Shown: positions 52,066 to 62,321 of the stretch, in pieces | Position numbering within the stretch: position 1 is the stretch's first letter | Layout of the letters: each line of letters opens with the position of its first letter | From: Marinospirillum minutulum DSM 6287 | GTDB taxonomy: Bacteria > Pseudomonadota > Gammaproteobacteria > Pseudomonadales > Halomonadaceae | Direction of reading: 5' to 3' | DNA length: 64,000 nucleotides | Assembly: GCF_000422325.1 (NCBI RefSeq) | Contig: NZ_AULO01000015.1 | Coordinates: 1 to 64,000 of the forward strand | Position numbers and translations under genes: made by a program | The notes under the pieces: generated by a model | The model's input: only the letters and a program-made list of their open reading frames with translations | The model's database searches: none | What the model was told of the DNA's origin: nothing

Positions 52066-54345
52066 TTAAAGGGAGCTGTACTTTTTGCGTAATCTTTGGC
52101 GAACAACTTCTGCCAAGGTGTTAACCACAAAAGTAAATAAGAAGAGCACCAGCGCAGCTAAGAAGAGCACCCGATAATGGCTACTGCCTACGGCTGACTC
52201 ACCCATTTCAACAGCAATGTTGGCGGCTAGGGTTCGCATACCTTCAAAAATATTGGCATTCATAACGGCAGTGTTACCCGTTGCCATTAGTACAATCATG
52301 GTTTCGCCCACTGCACGCCCCATGCCTATCATCACCGCAGAGAAAATACCGGGACTGGCGGTAGGTAAAACCACTCTTACCAAGGTTTGCCAAGTGGTTG
52401 CACCTAAGGCAAGGGAGCCATGACTTAAGGATTTAGGTACGCCGTAAAGTGCATCTTCAGCAATGGAATAAATGGTAGGAATAACCGCAAAGCCCATCGC
52501 AAAACCCACCACCATGGCATTACGCTGGTCAAAAGGAATGCCTAAATCATTGGTAAGCCAGTTGCGCATATCGCCAGCAAAGAACCAAATTTCTAAAGGC
52601 TGACTCATGGCAAAAGAGAACCAACTAAGAAAAATAACCAGCGGAATAACCAAAACTAGGTGCCAGCTTTCAGGTACACGGTGACGAATGTTGGCGGGAA
52701 GCTGCGCCCAAGCAAAGGCAAAAGTAAGAATACCCAGTGGCATAATTACGAGTAGCGCAAATACGCCGGTTAAATGGCTTTCCATAAAAGGTGCTAAGAA
52801 TAAACCAGCAAAAAAGCCCAGAATAACGGTGGGCAAGGCTTCCATTAATTCAATAACCGGTTTTACCTTGTTACGCACTGCTGGCGCCATAAAGTAGGCA
52901 GTGTACATAGCACCACAAACCGCCAAAGGTACCGATAACAACATGGCATAAAAGGCGGCTTTTAACGTACCAAAAGCTAAGGGCGTTAAGCTGAACTTGG
53001 GTTCAAATTCAGTTGAAGCCGAAGAAGACTGCCAAGTGTATTCAGGTTCTTCATAACCTTCGTACCACACCTTGCCCCACAGGGATTTAAGTGAAGTTTC
53101 TGGGTGTTGGTTATCGATTGCAAAATTATGTACCACGCCCTGATTGTCTTGTACTAAAAGCATCGAAGCACGAGGTGCCAGGCTAATTAAAGCCGGTTTG
53201 CTGTCAGTCAGTAGTTGTAGGTCTAGGGCTTTTTTCTCAGCGGTGGTGTTAAAAACTCCGGCACGCCCCGTGGTATCTATAGCAACAAAACCTTTACGGC
53301 GCTGTTCGGCTTCTAGAATAGCAATGGGTGCATCCCCTAACTTTAGGGTGCGAATGTGGGTTAAGCGTTGGGCCTTGTCTGCATTTCTAACCATAAACCA
53401 TTGGCTAACCTGCCCTTGGTTATCACCAATTAGTAGTGATTGCTGACCTAGCTGGAAAACCATTTGTGTTACTTGTTGGTTAGCTAGGGTTAACTGAACA
53501 CTGTGATCTAAAACAATAGCATTTAAGTTTTGAGCGTTATAAACATCGAGCTGCCCATTGGCGGTTAGCGCAAAAATATAACGTGCTTCAGGGGCAATAA
53601 GTAGACGCTGATAATTTGTTTGACTAGGAAAAGTTAGCGGTATAAGGGTTTCTACCGAAGCACCGGTAATAAAGTTAGTGCGCTGCTCTACCTTGGTTAA
53701 AACCACTTCACCCTGGTTAACTAACCCAGCAACTAAAAAGCCATCGTGAAGTTTTTGGTAGGTTACTTGTTGAATGGCACGCTGTAACGGGTCGAGCTGC
53801 AAAGGACTGGTATTAAATAGCGGTGTCACTGTGGGTTTAATACCACCCCGCTCACCTTGTTGGTTATATTGCACCTGAAAGCGGGTAGTAACCGCCAGCA
53901 CTTCACCATTACTTAAACCCATCATTAGGTTAGTGTCGCTGGGGGTTTTCTCTTTAATGCTGGTGATGCTGGCTTCGCCTAAGGGCAACTGATGGCGGGC
54001 TTTTTCTGTGCCATCTTGGGTACTAAAAAAAACCAGCTGCCCTTGGTTAGTCAAAATACCTGCCTGTTCATTTTGCTCTTCAGTAATCAAAGCAAGATTT
54101 TGACTGGTGGCTAACTCACTGGGTAAAGAAAAACTGCTGGTTGTTTCAAGGGTGGCGCTTTTAAACAGGGGAACCACTTCATAAAGCAGATAAAAGAAAA
54201 TAAGGGTAATCGCTACTATGACACCCATGCCACCAGCAGCAATACCGTAACGGGCAAAAATATCTTTAAATGCCCGAAATTTACGGCGTTTTTTTATACC
54301 AGAGCTATTTAATCGCTGCTCTAAAACTGAAGAAATGTCCTTCAT
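52066..54345 (-). CDS. pstC: Phosphate ABC transporter permease PstC
   Basis: 759 residues; E. coli PstC has ~320. After membrane helix 1 (about 35-60) comes a ~380-residue periplasmic region rich in beta-strand-like repeats (possible beta-propeller, e.g. VAGLVNQGEVVLTKVE, LLIGDNQGQVSQWFM). The permease core follows (about 465-759) with the EAA loop KSLSHGSLALGATTWQTLVR and GMGRAVGETMIVLMATGN. First gene after a Pho box. Confidence 0.95.
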   Translation of the reverse strand: MKDISSVLEQRLNSSGIKKRRKFRAFKDIFARYGIAAGGMGVIVAITLIFFYLLYEVVPLFKSATLETTSSFSLPSELATSQNLALITEEQNEQAGILTNQGQLVFFSTQDGTEKARHQLPLGEASITSIKEKTPSDTNLMMGLSNGEVLAVTTRFQVQYNQQGERGGIKPTVTPLFNTSPLQLDPLQRAIQQVTYQKLHDGFLVAGLVNQGEVVLTKVEQRTNFITGASVETLIPLTFPSQTNYQRLLIAPEARYIFALTANGQLDVYNAQNLNAIVLDHSVQLTLANQQVTQMVFQLGQQSLLIGDNQGQVSQWFMVRNADKAQRLTHIRTLKLGDAPIAILEAEQRRKGFVAIDTTGRAGVFNTTAEKKALDLQLLTDSKPALISLAPRASMLLVQDNQGVVHNFAIDNQHPETSLKSLWGKVWYEGYEEPEYTWQSSSASTEFEPKFSLTPLAFGTLKAAFYAMLLSVPLAVCGAMYTAYFMAPAVRNKVKPVIELMEALPTVILGFFAGLFLAPFMESHLTGVFALLVIMPLGILTFAFAWAQLPANIRHRVPESWHLVLVIPLVIFLSWFSFAMSQPLEIWFFAGDMRNWLTNDLGIPFDQRNAMVVGFAMGFAVIPTIYSIAEDALYGVPKSLSHGSLALGATTWQTLVRVVLPTASPGIFSAVMIGMGRAVGETMIVLMATGNTAVMNANIFEGMRTLAANIAVEMGESAVGSSHYRVLFLAALVLFLFTFVVNTLAEVVRQRLRKKYSSL

Positions 54346-54413
54346 GGCTTAACCTTTACAAATTGCTTGGAGAACTACTTAAGGGTTACTTGGGTGCAAT
54401 CTAAGCTTTTTAT

Positions 54414-54431
54414 GTGACAGTTAAATGACAA
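54414..54431 (-). promoter_or_regulatory. Pho box upstream of pstC
   Basis: Minus-strand TTGTCAT-TTAA-CTGTCAC is a near-perfect 18-base Pho box (7-4-7), 69 bases before the pstC ATG. It directly abuts the pstS terminator hairpin, so pstCAB-phoU has its own PhoB-driven start. Confidence 0.85.
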
Positions 54432-54460
54432 AAGAGAAGAAGCCCTAAGACTTCTTCTCT
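54429..54460 (-). terminator. Terminator after pstS
   Basis: Perfect 10-bp stem AGAGAAGAAG / CTTCTTCTCT (54433-54460) with an 8-base loop, followed on the minus strand by a short T run (TTTTG). Separates pstS from pstCAB; partial read-through is likely. Confidence 0.7.
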
Positions 54461-54484
54461 TTCTTGATTAGCTAACTAGGTTAT

Positions 54485-55459
54485 TTAAAGTGCTAAATCC
54501 TTACGTAGTTTTTCAGCCAGTGAAGCAGGTAAAGGCACATAACCATCACGTACCACTACCTCTTGCCCTTGTTTAGAAAGTATTAATTTTACAAACTCTC
54601 TATCTAAGGGTTGCATAGGTTGGTTAGGGCGCTTGTTCACATAAACGTATAAAAAGCGTGATAGTGGGAACTCACCAGAAGCTGCTTGTTCTGGCGTGGC
54701 ATCAACAAAAGGCTCACCCGCTTTAGTGGCTAGTGGCACAGTACGTACTGATGAGGTGCGGTAGCCAATGCCTGAGTAGCCTATGGCATTCAGCGAGGTT
54801 GAAATTGATTGAACCACCGAAGCGGAACCAGGCTGTTCGTTAACGCTGTTTTTAAAGTCGCCTTTACATAGGGCGTTGTCTTTAAAATAGCCATAAGTAC
54901 CCGATACTGAGTTACGCCCATAAAGTTGAATGGGACGATTAGCCCAAGCACCGGTCATGCCTAAATCACCCCAGCGGTCAATATTCTTTTCTGCACCGCA
55001 GCGACGGGTAGAAGAAAAGATGGCATCAACCTGATCGATGGTTAGCCCTTTAATGGGGTTATCTTTGTGTACAAAAATGGCTAGCGCATCAATGGCCACA
55101 GGCACAGCCGTAGGACGGTAGCCATGACGTGCTTCAAAGGCTTCTATTTCACTGTCTTTCATCATGCGAGACATAGGTCCAAGGTTAGAAGTGCCTTCAG
55201 CCAGAGCCGGTGGCGCAGTAGAAGAGCCAGCGGCTTGAATTTGAATATTAACGTTAGGGTAGTTGTTTTTGAATTCTTCTGCCCAAAGTGTCATTAAATT
55301 AGCTAAGGTATCTGAGCCTTGGCTAGTTAAGTTGCCAGACACACCGCTGGTACGGGTATAATCAGGTAGCTTGGGATCAACTGCTGCAAGAGTGCTGGTG
55401 GTTAATAGAGCAGCCGTTAAGCCAAGCGCTGCACCTAAAACATTCATTTTTAGAGTCAT
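54485..55459 (-). CDS. pstS: Phosphate-binding periplasmic protein PstS
   Basis: 324 residues from ATG 55459 (GGAGA five to six bases upstream; an ATG at 55471 is weaker). Cleavable signal peptide ending near TLAAVDPK. Phosphate-binding loops include [27 protein letters not shown] and [17 protein letters not shown]. Captures phosphate for PstCAB. Preceded by a Pho box and followed by a terminator. Confidence 0.95.
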   Translation of the reverse strand: MTLKMNVLGAALGLTAALLTTSTLAAVDPKLPDYTRTSGVSGNLTSQGSDTLANLMTLWAEEFKNNYPNVNIQIQAAGSSTAPPALAEGTSNLGPMSRMMKDSEIEAFEARHGYRPTAVPVAIDALAIFVHKDNPIKGLTIDQVDAIFSSTRRCGAEKNIDRWGDLGMTGAWANRPIQLYGRNSVSGTYGYFKDNALCKGDFKNSVNEQPGSASVVQSISTSLNAIGYSGIGYRTSSVRTVPLATKAGEPFVDATPEQAASGEFPLSRFLYVYVNKRPNQPMQPLDREFVKLILSKQGQEVVVRDGYVPLPASLAEKLRKDLAL

Positions 55460-55529
55460 ATGTTTCTCCATTTCATCGTCTTTTTTAAAACTGGTTTTTA
55501 TTTACTGGGCTGAAGCTTAAGCTAGGTAA

Positions 55530-55547
55530 ATGACAGTTTGATGAAAC
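55530..55547 (-). promoter_or_regulatory. Pho box upstream of pstS
   Basis: Minus-strand GTTTCAT-CAAA-CTGTCAT: the second heptamer is consensus, the first matches five of seven. Lies 71 bases before the pstS ATG, the same distance as the box before pstC. Confidence 0.65.
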
Positions 55548-55631
55548 AGGTTTGCTTTCTAGACTATTGCAGGTAATATTTTCCTATATCGCAGTTGCGA
55601 ACAATAAAGATAAAATAAAACGGATACCAGC

Positions 55632-56045
55632 ATGACAGAATTAGATGACCATGAAGATAACCCAGGCCCTGAAGGCCAGTTAACTTTAAAGCTAGTTGCA
55701 ACACCTAAAGATACCAATATGCATGGTGATATTTCTGCAGCTTGGGTGGTTGCACAAATGGAGCAGGCAGCGGAATTGGCTGCTGCACGTTTAGCAAAAG
55801 GGCGTACTGCAACAGTAGCCTTAGCAAGCATGGATTTTCTTTGCCCTGTACGTTTGGGCAGCATGGTGCAGGTACATTCTCAGCTAGTAGAAACAGGCAC
55901 TAGCTCGATGAAAATTAGTGTTGAAGTGTGGATTTTGCCACCCAATGAGAAAGACCCCAATAGCTTATATAAGGTAACGGAAGCTACCTTTGTTATGGTT
56001 GCATTAGATGATAAAGGGCGTATTCGTACTCTGCCAGGTAGCTAG
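55632..56045 (+). CDS. YciA-type acyl-CoA thioesterase
   Basis: 137 residues, single hot-dog domain. PKDTNMHGDISAAWVVAQMEQAAELAA contains the catalytic-loop Asp of YciA-like enzymes (NANGDIFGGW in E. coli), and TSSMKISVEVWI and KVTEATFVMVALDDKGR fit. Hydrolyses acyl-CoAs; the chain preference is unknown. The ribosome site is weak. Confidence 0.88.
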   Translation: MTELDDHEDNPGPEGQLTLKLVATPKDTNMHGDISAAWVVAQMEQAAELAAARLAKGRTATVALASMDFLCPVRLGSMVQVHSQLVETGTSSMKISVEVWILPPNEKDPNSLYKVTEATFVMVALDDKGRIRTLPGS

Positions 56046-56098
56046 TAGTCCTGCTCTCGATAAGGTTGTTGACACTTACAAGGCTAACTTTGAACTAA

Positions 56099-56563
56099 TT
56101 AGTCTCGATTACTGAGTGTCTTGTTTTGCTGGTTTAAGCGGTCAATAAGCTTAATAATAATCTGGTCTTTAATTTTTTCACGCGCTGAGGGTGCTAGATT
56201 TTTTAAGGCCAGGCGACTGCAACGAAACATAACGGTTTGCTTGAGAGCAACTACATTAGCGCTACGAGGGTTATCCGTTAAAAATGCGGCCTCGCCAATT
56301 GTTTCGCCTGGTGGTATTTTAGCAACTGCAACCTCTTTGCCTGCTTCATTAGTGATGCGTACTTCTAGCTCTCCGCTAAGTGGTATATACAAGGTAGGGT
56401 CAATGGTTCCTTCTTTTATTACGTACTCGCCCTCTTCTGCAAGTACAATCATGCCTTTACCTTCTACTAAGAGTGTTATATCGGTATCAGTAAAGTCTTT
56501 GAAGAATTCTAGGCGGTTTAGAAGCTGAATAACCTTGTGCCTTAGCGTGTTGATTTGTTTCAT
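56099..56563 (-). CDS. Stand-alone cyclic nucleotide-binding domain protein
   Basis: 154 residues: one cNMP-binding domain (LLVEGKGMIVLAEEGEYVIKEG, GETIGEAAFLTDNPRSANVVAL, the phosphate-binding cassette region) and no helix-turn-helix or other output domain. Its ligand and partner are not evident. Monocistronic, convergent with the thioesterase gene. Confidence 0.82.
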   Translation of the reverse strand: MKQINTLRHKVIQLLNRLEFFKDFTDTDITLLVEGKGMIVLAEEGEYVIKEGTIDPTLYIPLSGELEVRITNEAGKEVAVAKIPPGETIGEAAFLTDNPRSANVVALKQTVMFRCSRLALKNLAPSAREKIKDQIIIKLIDRLNQQNKTLSNRD

Positions 56564-56772
56564 TGTAAAGCTTCCATTTAGTAATCGTTATTAGTCAGTC
56601 TAGAATAGCAGAGCTAAAGGAAATTTAACTGTGATCTAGGTTGATAATTGTTACTAAAAAGTTGGTTATGTTTTAAATTTACAGGGTTGAAATCCTTCTT
56701 GTTAGCCTTTACAAATGGTTTTTCAAAATTTTGTAAAAAAGCTAAAGAAACTATGAACTAAGTTAATTAGAG

Positions 56773-56985
56773 GTGAAAGATTTGAAGCCACAAGGCTTGC
56801 CAGACTATTACCGGCAAAAAATAAACCTACATGACGAACTGGAAAAACAGTTTCGTAAAGAGCTGCTTAAGCTCGATGAACAAAAGCAAATGCCTGATCC
56901 AGATCAGGCATTACGTAGTGAAATTGAAGCCTTGCTTAAGCAATATAGTTTTACTCCTACCAAGATGTTTGAAATTCTCTCTTGA
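56773..56985 (+). CDS. Small hydrophilic protein of unknown function
   Basis: About 70 residues, charged and helical, probably coiled coil (INLHDELEKQFRKELLKLDEQ). The start is unclear: GTG 56773, or TTG 56782 with GAGG at good spacing. The tail RSEIEALLKQYSFTPTKMFEIL weakly recalls the helical part of H-NS-like proteins, with no DNA-binding end. The stop codon lies within the sigma-32 promoter of grpE. Could be a real gene; moderate confidence. Confidence 0.5.
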   Translation: MKDLKPQGLPDYYRQKINLHDELEKQFRKELLKLDEQKQMPDPDQALRSEIEALLKQYSFTPTKMFEILS

Positions 56986-57009
56986 AACTTTGTTAGCCTG
57001 CCCCCATTT
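56981..57009 (+). promoter_or_regulatory. Sigma-32 heat-shock promoter of grpE-dnaK
   Basis: CTTGAAA (56981-56987), 14 bases, then CCCCATTT (57002-57009): an exact match to the sigma-32 (RpoH) consensus, 73 bases before the grpE start. Confidence 0.9.
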
Positions 57010-57081
57010 ATGTGATACCTAACCAGTTCAGCATGAATCAACGCAAGGGTGCTCCACAGCACCCGGTTTACGGAGTTAAAT

Positions 57082-57675
57082 ATGAGCAAGCAAGAAGAAG
57101 TCCAAGAGCAAACTGAAGCAGAGTTGCAAGAAGAAGCCACAGCTGCAGAAGTTGGACAGGGTCAAGAAATGAGCCCAGAAGAAGAAATTGCTAGTCTGTC
57201 TGCTCAGGTAGAAGGTTTACAGCAAGAAATCGCCTCTGCTCGTGACCAAATGTTACGTGCTGCTGCGGAAGCACAAAATGTAAGACGCCGTGCTGAAGCT
57301 GACGTAGAAAAAGCACACAAGTTTGCGCTAGAAAAATTTGCACGAGAGCTATTACCCGTTGTGGATAGTTTAGAAAAAGCCACAGAAGCAATGGCTGGCG
57401 CAGATGAATCACAAAAAGAAGGCGTGGAAATGACCTTGCAGCTATATTTAGCTGCAATGGAGAAGTTTCAAATCAAGCAACTCAATCCTTTAGGTCAAAC
57501 TTTTGACCCGCAATACCATGAAGCTATGAGCATGGTGCCTAATCCTGCTATGCCTTCAAATTCAGTAATGGATGTATTGCAAAAGGGCTACACCCTAAAT
57601 AATCGCTTACTGCGTCCTGCGATGGTTGTCGTAGCAACAGGTGGCGAAGCAAAAAAAATTGATGAGACGGCTTGA
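57082..57675 (+). CDS. grpE: Nucleotide exchange factor GrpE
   Basis: 197 residues from ATG 57082 (GGAG seven bases upstream; a start at 57049 is unsupported). Acidic, Gln-rich tail, long coiled coil (EIASLSAQVEGLQQEI..DQMLRAAAEAQNVRRR) and a beta-wing domain with FDPQYHEAMSMVP and VLQKGYTLNNRLLRPAMVVVA. Exchanges ADP on DnaK. First gene of the heat-shock operon. Confidence 0.97.
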   Translation: MSKQEEVQEQTEAELQEEATAAEVGQGQEMSPEEEIASLSAQVEGLQQEIASARDQMLRAAAEAQNVRRRAEADVEKAHKFALEKFARELLPVVDSLEKATEAMAGADESQKEGVEMTLQLYLAAMEKFQIKQLNPLGQTFDPQYHEAMSMVPNPAMPSNSVMDVLQKGYTLNNRLLRPAMVVVATGGEAKKIDETA

Positions 57676-57739
57676 AATACAACAAGCCAGCACACATTAA
57701 ATAGATAAGCGAATTGAACTTACTTTCGGAGATTAAATT

Positions 57740-59662
57740 ATGGGTCGCATTATAGGTATTGACCTAGGTACCACTAACTCATGTATTGCTGTTTTAGATG
57801 GTGATAAGCCTAAGGTTATTGAAAACGCTGAAGGTGGACGTACTACCCCTTCTATTATTGCTTATGCTGAAGATGGCGAAATTTTAGTTGGCCAAAGCGC
57901 CAAGCGCCAAGCAGTTACCAACCCACATAACACCCTTTATGCTATTAAGCGTTTAATTGGTCGTCGTTTTGATGAAGAAGTTGTTCAAAAAGACATCAAA
58001 ATGGTGCCTTACAAAATTGTAAAAGCAGATAACGCAGATGCTTGGGTAGAAGTGAACGGCAAAAAAATGGCGCCGCCACAAATTTCTGCTGAAGTGTTGA
58101 AGAAGATGAAAGCAACAGCAGAAGACTATTTAGGTGAAGAAGTAACAGAAGCTGTTATTACTGTGCCTGCTTACTTTAATGACAGTCAGCGTCAAGCAAC
58201 TAAAGATGCTGGTCGTATTGCTGGTTTAGATGTTAAGCGTATTATTAACGAGCCAACTGCCGCAGCACTTGCTTACGGTATGGATAAGTCGCGCGGTGAT
58301 AAAACGATAGCTGTTTATGACTTGGGTGGTGGTACTTTCGATATTTCAATTATCGAAATTGCTGATGTCGATGGCGAAACCCAATTCGAAGTTTTAGCAA
58401 CCAACGGTGACACCTTCTTAGGTGGTGAAGACTTTGATATTCGCTTAATTGATTATTTGGCAGATGAATTCAAAAAAGACAATGGTGTAGACCTTAAAGG
58501 TGATCCTTTAGCGATGCAGCGTCTAAAAGAAGCTGCTGAAAAAGCTAAGATCGAACTATCATCTTCTCAGCAAACGGATGTGAACCTACCCTACATCACT
58601 GCTGATGCAAGCGGACCTAAGCACTTAAACGTTAAAGTTACTCGTGCCAAGCTAGAGTCACTCGTAGAAGACTTGGTTGAGCGTTCACTAGAGCCTTGCC
58701 GTGTTGCACTAAAAGATGCTGGTTTAGCTGTTGGTAAAATTGATGACGTTATTCTAGTGGGTGGTCAGATACGTATGCCACTCGTGCAAGCTAAGGTTGC
58801 TGATTTCTTTGGTAAAGAAGCACGTAAAGACGTTAACCCAGATGAAGCCGTTGCCGTTGGTGCTGCTATCCAAGGCGCTGTACTCGCTGGTGATGTAAAA
58901 GACGTTCTACTGCTAGACGTAACACCCCTAACACTGGGTATTGAGACCATGGGTGGCGTAATGACTTCTTTAATTGAGAAGAATACGACTATTCCAACTA
59001 AAAAGTCTCAGGTTTTCTCTACTGCAGAAGATAACCAAAATGCAGTAACCATCCACGTACTACAGGGTGAGCGTAAGCAAGCAGCACAGAATAAATCACT
59101 GGGCCGTTTTGACCTAGCCGATATTCCACCTGCACAGCGTGGTATGCCACAAATCGAAGTAACTTTTGACTTAGATGCTAACGGTATTCTTAACGTATCA
59201 GCTAAGGATAAAGCAACAGGTAAAGAGCAGTCGGTTGTTATCAAAGCTTCTTCTGGTTTGTCAGATGAAGAAGTAGAGAAAATGATACGGGATGCGGAAG
59301 CTAACGCAGCTGAAGATGCGAAGTTTGAAGAAATGGTTCAAGTTCGTAACCTAGCCGATGGCATGATTCACGCAACTCGCAAAACGCTGACAGATGCTGG
59401 AGATAAGGTTGAACCAGCAGAGAAAGAAGCAATTGAAGCAGCTATTGCTGAACTAGAAGAAGCAATGAAAGGCGATGACAAAGAAGCGATTGAAGCAAAA
59501 ACGCAAGCCTTAACCGAAGCTTCTAGCGGCCTAGCCCAGAAGATGTACGCTGAAGAAGCTGCACAAGCTCAAGGTGCTGGAGAAGATGCTAATGCTTCAG
59601 CTGGTCCAGACGATGCCGTTGACGCAGAGTTTGAAGAAGTGAAAGAAGACGATAAGAAGTAA
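57740..59662 (+). CDS. dnaK: Chaperone DnaK (Hsp70)
   Basis: 640 residues. ATPase domain with [30 protein letters not shown] and [12 protein letters not shown], linker [13 protein letters not shown], substrate domain and an acidic EEVKEDDKK tail. One oddity: the adenosine-loop motif usually read as GGQTRMP is GGQIRMP here (codon ATA at 58769-58771, residue 344). Works with GrpE and DnaJ. Confidence 0.98.
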   Translation: MGRIIGIDLGTTNSCIAVLDGDKPKVIENAEGGRTTPSIIAYAEDGEILVGQSAKRQAVTNPHNTLYAIKRLIGRRFDEEVVQKDIKMVPYKIVKADNADAWVEVNGKKMAPPQISAEVLKKMKATAEDYLGEEVTEAVITVPAYFNDSQRQATKDAGRIAGLDVKRIINEPTAAALAYGMDKSRGDKTIAVYDLGGGTFDISIIEIADVDGETQFEVLATNGDTFLGGEDFDIRLIDYLADEFKKDNGVDLKGDPLAMQRLKEAAEKAKIELSSSQQTDVNLPYITADASGPKHLNVKVTRAKLESLVEDLVERSLEPCRVALKDAGLAVGKIDDVILVGGQIRMPLVQAKVADFFGKEARKDVNPDEAVAVGAAIQGAVLAGDVKDVLLLDVTPLTLGIETMGGVMTSLIEKNTTIPTKKSQVFSTAEDNQNAVTIHVLQGERKQAAQNKSLGRFDLADIPPAQRGMPQIEVTFDLDANGILNVSAKDKATGKEQSVVIKASSGLSDEEVEKMIRDAEANAAEDAKFEEMVQVRNLADGMIHATRKTLTDAGDKVEPAEKEAIEAAIAELEEAMKGDDKEAIEAKTQALTEASSGLAQKMYAEEAAQAQGAGEDANASAGPDDAVDAEFEEVKEDDKK

Positions 59663-59694
59663 GTTTTCTGGTAACTCAAGTAGTATAAATAACA

Positions 59695-59726
59695 GACAAC
59701 GCGGGATGCTTTCCCGCGTTGTCTTT
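59695..59726 (+). terminator. Intrinsic terminator between dnaK and dnaJ
   Basis: Perfect 12-bp stem GACAACGCGGGA / TCCCGCGTTGTC with a 5-base loop and a short T run (TTTAT). It should reduce dnaJ transcription from the grpE-dnaK promoter. Confidence 0.75.
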
Positions 59727-59760
59727 ATAAGATGGTTGAAACAGGCGGTGACAAAAAACC

Positions 59761-60891
59761 ATGGCAAAACGTGATTATTACGAAATCCTAGGTGTAGAGC
59801 GGGGGGCTGATGAGAAAGACATCAAGAAGGCCTACCGTCGTCTGGCTATGAAATACCATCCGGACCGTAACTCAGATGATCCTGAAGCAGAAGATAAGTT
59901 TAAAGAAGCTACTGAAGCCTACGAGGTTTTAGCAGACGAAGAAAAGCGTGAGGCTTATGATCGCTTCGGCCATGCAGGCGTTGACCCACAAATGGGTGGC
60001 GGTGGTGGCGGCTTCTCTGGAGGCGGTTTTGGCGATGTGTTTGGTGACATGTTCGGCGATATCTTTTCCGGCGGAGGTTCAGGACGAGGTGGTCGTGGTG
60101 GTGCACAGCGTGGCTCAGATTTACGCTATCAGCTAGATTTAGACTTAGAAGATGCAGTTAAAGGTAGTAGTGTAAAAATTAAAGTACCAACTTTAGAAGA
60201 ATGTCATCACTGTAATGGCAGTGGTTCTGAAGATGGCAAGGTTGAAACCTGTGGCACCTGTAATGGGATGGGGCAGGTACGCATGCAGCAGGGTTTTTTT
60301 GCTATACAGCAAACTTGTCCTACTTGTCATGGTGCGGGTAAATCAATACGCAATCCTTGTAAAAAATGCCACGGTGAAGGCAGAGTACAAAACACTAAAA
60401 CACTAGAAGTTAAGATTCCTGCTGGTGTAGATACAGGTGATCGTATTCGTCTTTCAGGTGAAGGTGAAGCAGGTCGTATGGGTGGTCCTACGGGCGACCT
60501 TTATGTGCAGGTTAATGTACGTCCACACCCCATTTTTGAAAGAGACGGTGCTAACCTTTATTGTGAAGTACCCGTGAGCTTTGTTGATGCAACCCTAGGG
60601 GGTGAACTAGAAGTTCCAACCTTGCAAGGGCGTGTTAAATTAAAAATTCCAGCTGAAACACAAACAGGTAAACTTTTCCGTTTGCGTGGTAAGGGTGTTA
60701 AGCCGGTTAGAGGTGGTGCTCAGGGCGACTTGTTATGCCGTGTAGTACTAGAAACACCCGTTAATTTAAGTGAAGCGCAAAAAGATATATTGCGTCAGTT
60801 CCACGAAGACACTCGTGCAGACAAGCATTCACCTAAAAAGAGCAGTTGGTTTGATGGTGTGAAGAAGTTTTTTGAAGATATGAAGCCTTAA
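59761..60891 (+). CDS. dnaJ: Co-chaperone DnaJ (Hsp40)
   Basis: 376 residues. J-domain with the HPD motif ([10 protein letters not shown]), a Gly/Phe-rich linker, four CxxCxGxG zinc repeats ([32 protein letters not shown]) and the C-terminal substrate domains. Stimulates DnaK ATPase. Full length. Confidence 0.98.
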   Translation: MAKRDYYEILGVERGADEKDIKKAYRRLAMKYHPDRNSDDPEAEDKFKEATEAYEVLADEEKREAYDRFGHAGVDPQMGGGGGGFSGGGFGDVFGDMFGDIFSGGGSGRGGRGGAQRGSDLRYQLDLDLEDAVKGSSVKIKVPTLEECHHCNGSGSEDGKVETCGTCNGMGQVRMQQGFFAIQQTCPTCHGAGKSIRNPCKKCHGEGRVQNTKTLEVKIPAGVDTGDRIRLSGEGEAGRMGGPTGDLYVQVNVRPHPIFERDGANLYCEVPVSFVDATLGGELEVPTLQGRVKLKIPAETQTGKLFRLRGKGVKPVRGGAQGDLLCRVVLETPVNLSEAQKDILRQFHEDTRADKHSPKKSSWFDGVKKFFEDMKP

Positions 60892-60910
60892 AGCTTACTT
60901 TTAGCCAAAT

Positions 60911-60945
60911 AAAAACCCCTAGTCAAAAAGGCTAGGGGTTTTTTA
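60911..60945. terminator. Bidirectional terminator between dnaJ and thiolase
   Basis: AAAACCCCTAG pairs with CTAGGGGTTTT around a 9-base loop, with T-tracts in both directions, between two convergent genes. Confidence 0.9.
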
Positions 60946-60981
60946 ATGCCTAGCGTTTTAGTTCTAGGCAAATAATTTAGC

Positions 60982-62157
60982 TTAGCGTTCGATAGCTAAA
61001 GCAACACCCTGACCACCACCAATACATAAAGTAGCTAGGCCTTTTTTAGCATCTTGCTTAAGCATTTCGTGTACTAAAGAAACCAAAACACGGCAACCAG
61101 AAGCACCAATAGGGTGACCTAAAGCAATAGCACCACCATTAACGTTTACCTTGCTAACATCCCAGCCGAGCTCACGGTTAACACAAAGCGCTTGGGCTGC
61201 AAAGGCTTCGTTAGCTTCAACCAAGTCTAGCTCGTTAATATCCCAGCCAGCTTTTTCTAAGCACAAGCGAGTGGCAGGAATAGGACCAGTACCCATAATT
61301 TTAGGGTCTACACCCGCAGAAGCATAAGATTTAATGCGTGCTAGTACAGTTAGGCCTAATTCTTCAGCTTTTTTAGCTGAACAAAGAATAACAGCCGCAG
61401 CACCATCGTTAATTGAAGAGGCGTTACCGGCAGTTACTGTACCGTCTTTTTTGAATGCAGGGCGCATAGTACCAAGCTTTTCAGCTGTTACATTGCGTGG
61501 GCCTTCGTCAGTATCAAAAACGATAGGGTCGCCTTTGCGCTGAGGAATGGTTACAGGGAAAATTTCATCTTTAAAACGGCCATCTGCTACAGCTTTAGAT
61601 GCCTTAGCTTGAGAAGCGGCAGCAAACGCATCTTGGTCTTCACGGCTAATTTTAAACTGATCAACGATATTTTCAGTAGTAATACCCATGTGGTAATCGT
61701 TGAATGCATCCCACAAACCATCAACTATCATGGTGTCTTGTGCTGTCCAAGGACCCATGCGCTGACCGTTGCGTGAGTTAGGTAAAATATGCGGTGAAGC
61801 ACTCATATTCTCTTGGCCACCGGCAATAATAATATCAGCATCACCACAACGAATAGCCTGAGTCGCTAGGTGAAGTGCTTTTAAACCAGAACCGCAAACC
61901 TTATTAATAGTCATGGCTGGTGTGCTTTCAGCTAAGCCAGCAGCTATAAGAGCTTGGCGTGCTGGGTTTTGGCCACAGCCAGCAGCTAATACCTGACCTA
62001 AAATTACCTCATCAACCTGTTCTGCTTTAATACCAGACTTTTCTAGTAGTCCTTTAATAACGGTTGCGCCTAACTCGTGAGCTGGAACATTGGCCAAAGT
62101 ACCACCAAAACCACCAATAGCTGTACGTCCTGCGGCTACAATAACGACATCTTGCAT
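60982..62157 (-). CDS. Acetyl-CoA acetyltransferase (thiolase)
   Basis: 391 residues. Condenses two acetyl-CoA (or the reverse). Catalytic nucleophile in [14 protein letters not shown] (about Cys88), His in [12 protein letters not shown] and second Cys in CIGGGQG are all present; the [12 protein letters not shown] region is typical of AtoB/PhaA biosynthetic thiolases. Which pathway (PHB, acetoacetate) cannot be told from this window. Monocistronic. Confidence 0.93.
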   Translation of the reverse strand: MQDVVIVAAGRTAIGGFGGTLANVPAHELGATVIKGLLEKSGIKAEQVDEVILGQVLAAGCGQNPARQALIAAGLAESTPAMTINKVCGSGLKALHLATQAIRCGDADIIIAGGQENMSASPHILPNSRNGQRMGPWTAQDTMIVDGLWDAFNDYHMGITTENIVDQFKISREDQDAFAAASQAKASKAVADGRFKDEIFPVTIPQRKGDPIVFDTDEGPRNVTAEKLGTMRPAFKKDGTVTAGNASSINDGAAAVILCSAKKAEELGLTVLARIKSYASAGVDPKIMGTGPIPATRLCLEKAGWDINELDLVEANEAFAAQALCVNRELGWDVSKVNVNGGAIALGHPIGASGCRVLVSLVHEMLKQDAKKGLATLCIGGGQGVALAIER

Positions 62158-62283
62158 TTTAATTCTCCAAATTAGCCTCAGTGAGGCAGGAAATAACGAA
62201 TATTATCCATGGCTAAAGTTAAAAATGTACCAGAAGCTCAGTTAATTGCCTACTGCTTGTATTAAATTGACTTAAATTAGTTA

Positions 62284-62308
62284 TAAAAAAAGGCAGCCTG
62301 GGCTGCCT
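62284..62308 (-). terminator. Terminator after panD
   Basis: Perfect 8-bp stem AGGCAGCC / GGCTGCCT with a 2-base loop and a seven-U tract on the minus strand, 14 bases downstream of the panD stop. It ends the panBCD operon. Confidence 0.9.
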
Positions 62309-62321
62309 TACTTATTCAGCT

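Noticed and set aside
57191-57457. 88-codon minus-strand frame inside grpE
   Set aside because: Antisense shadow of a well-recognised gene.
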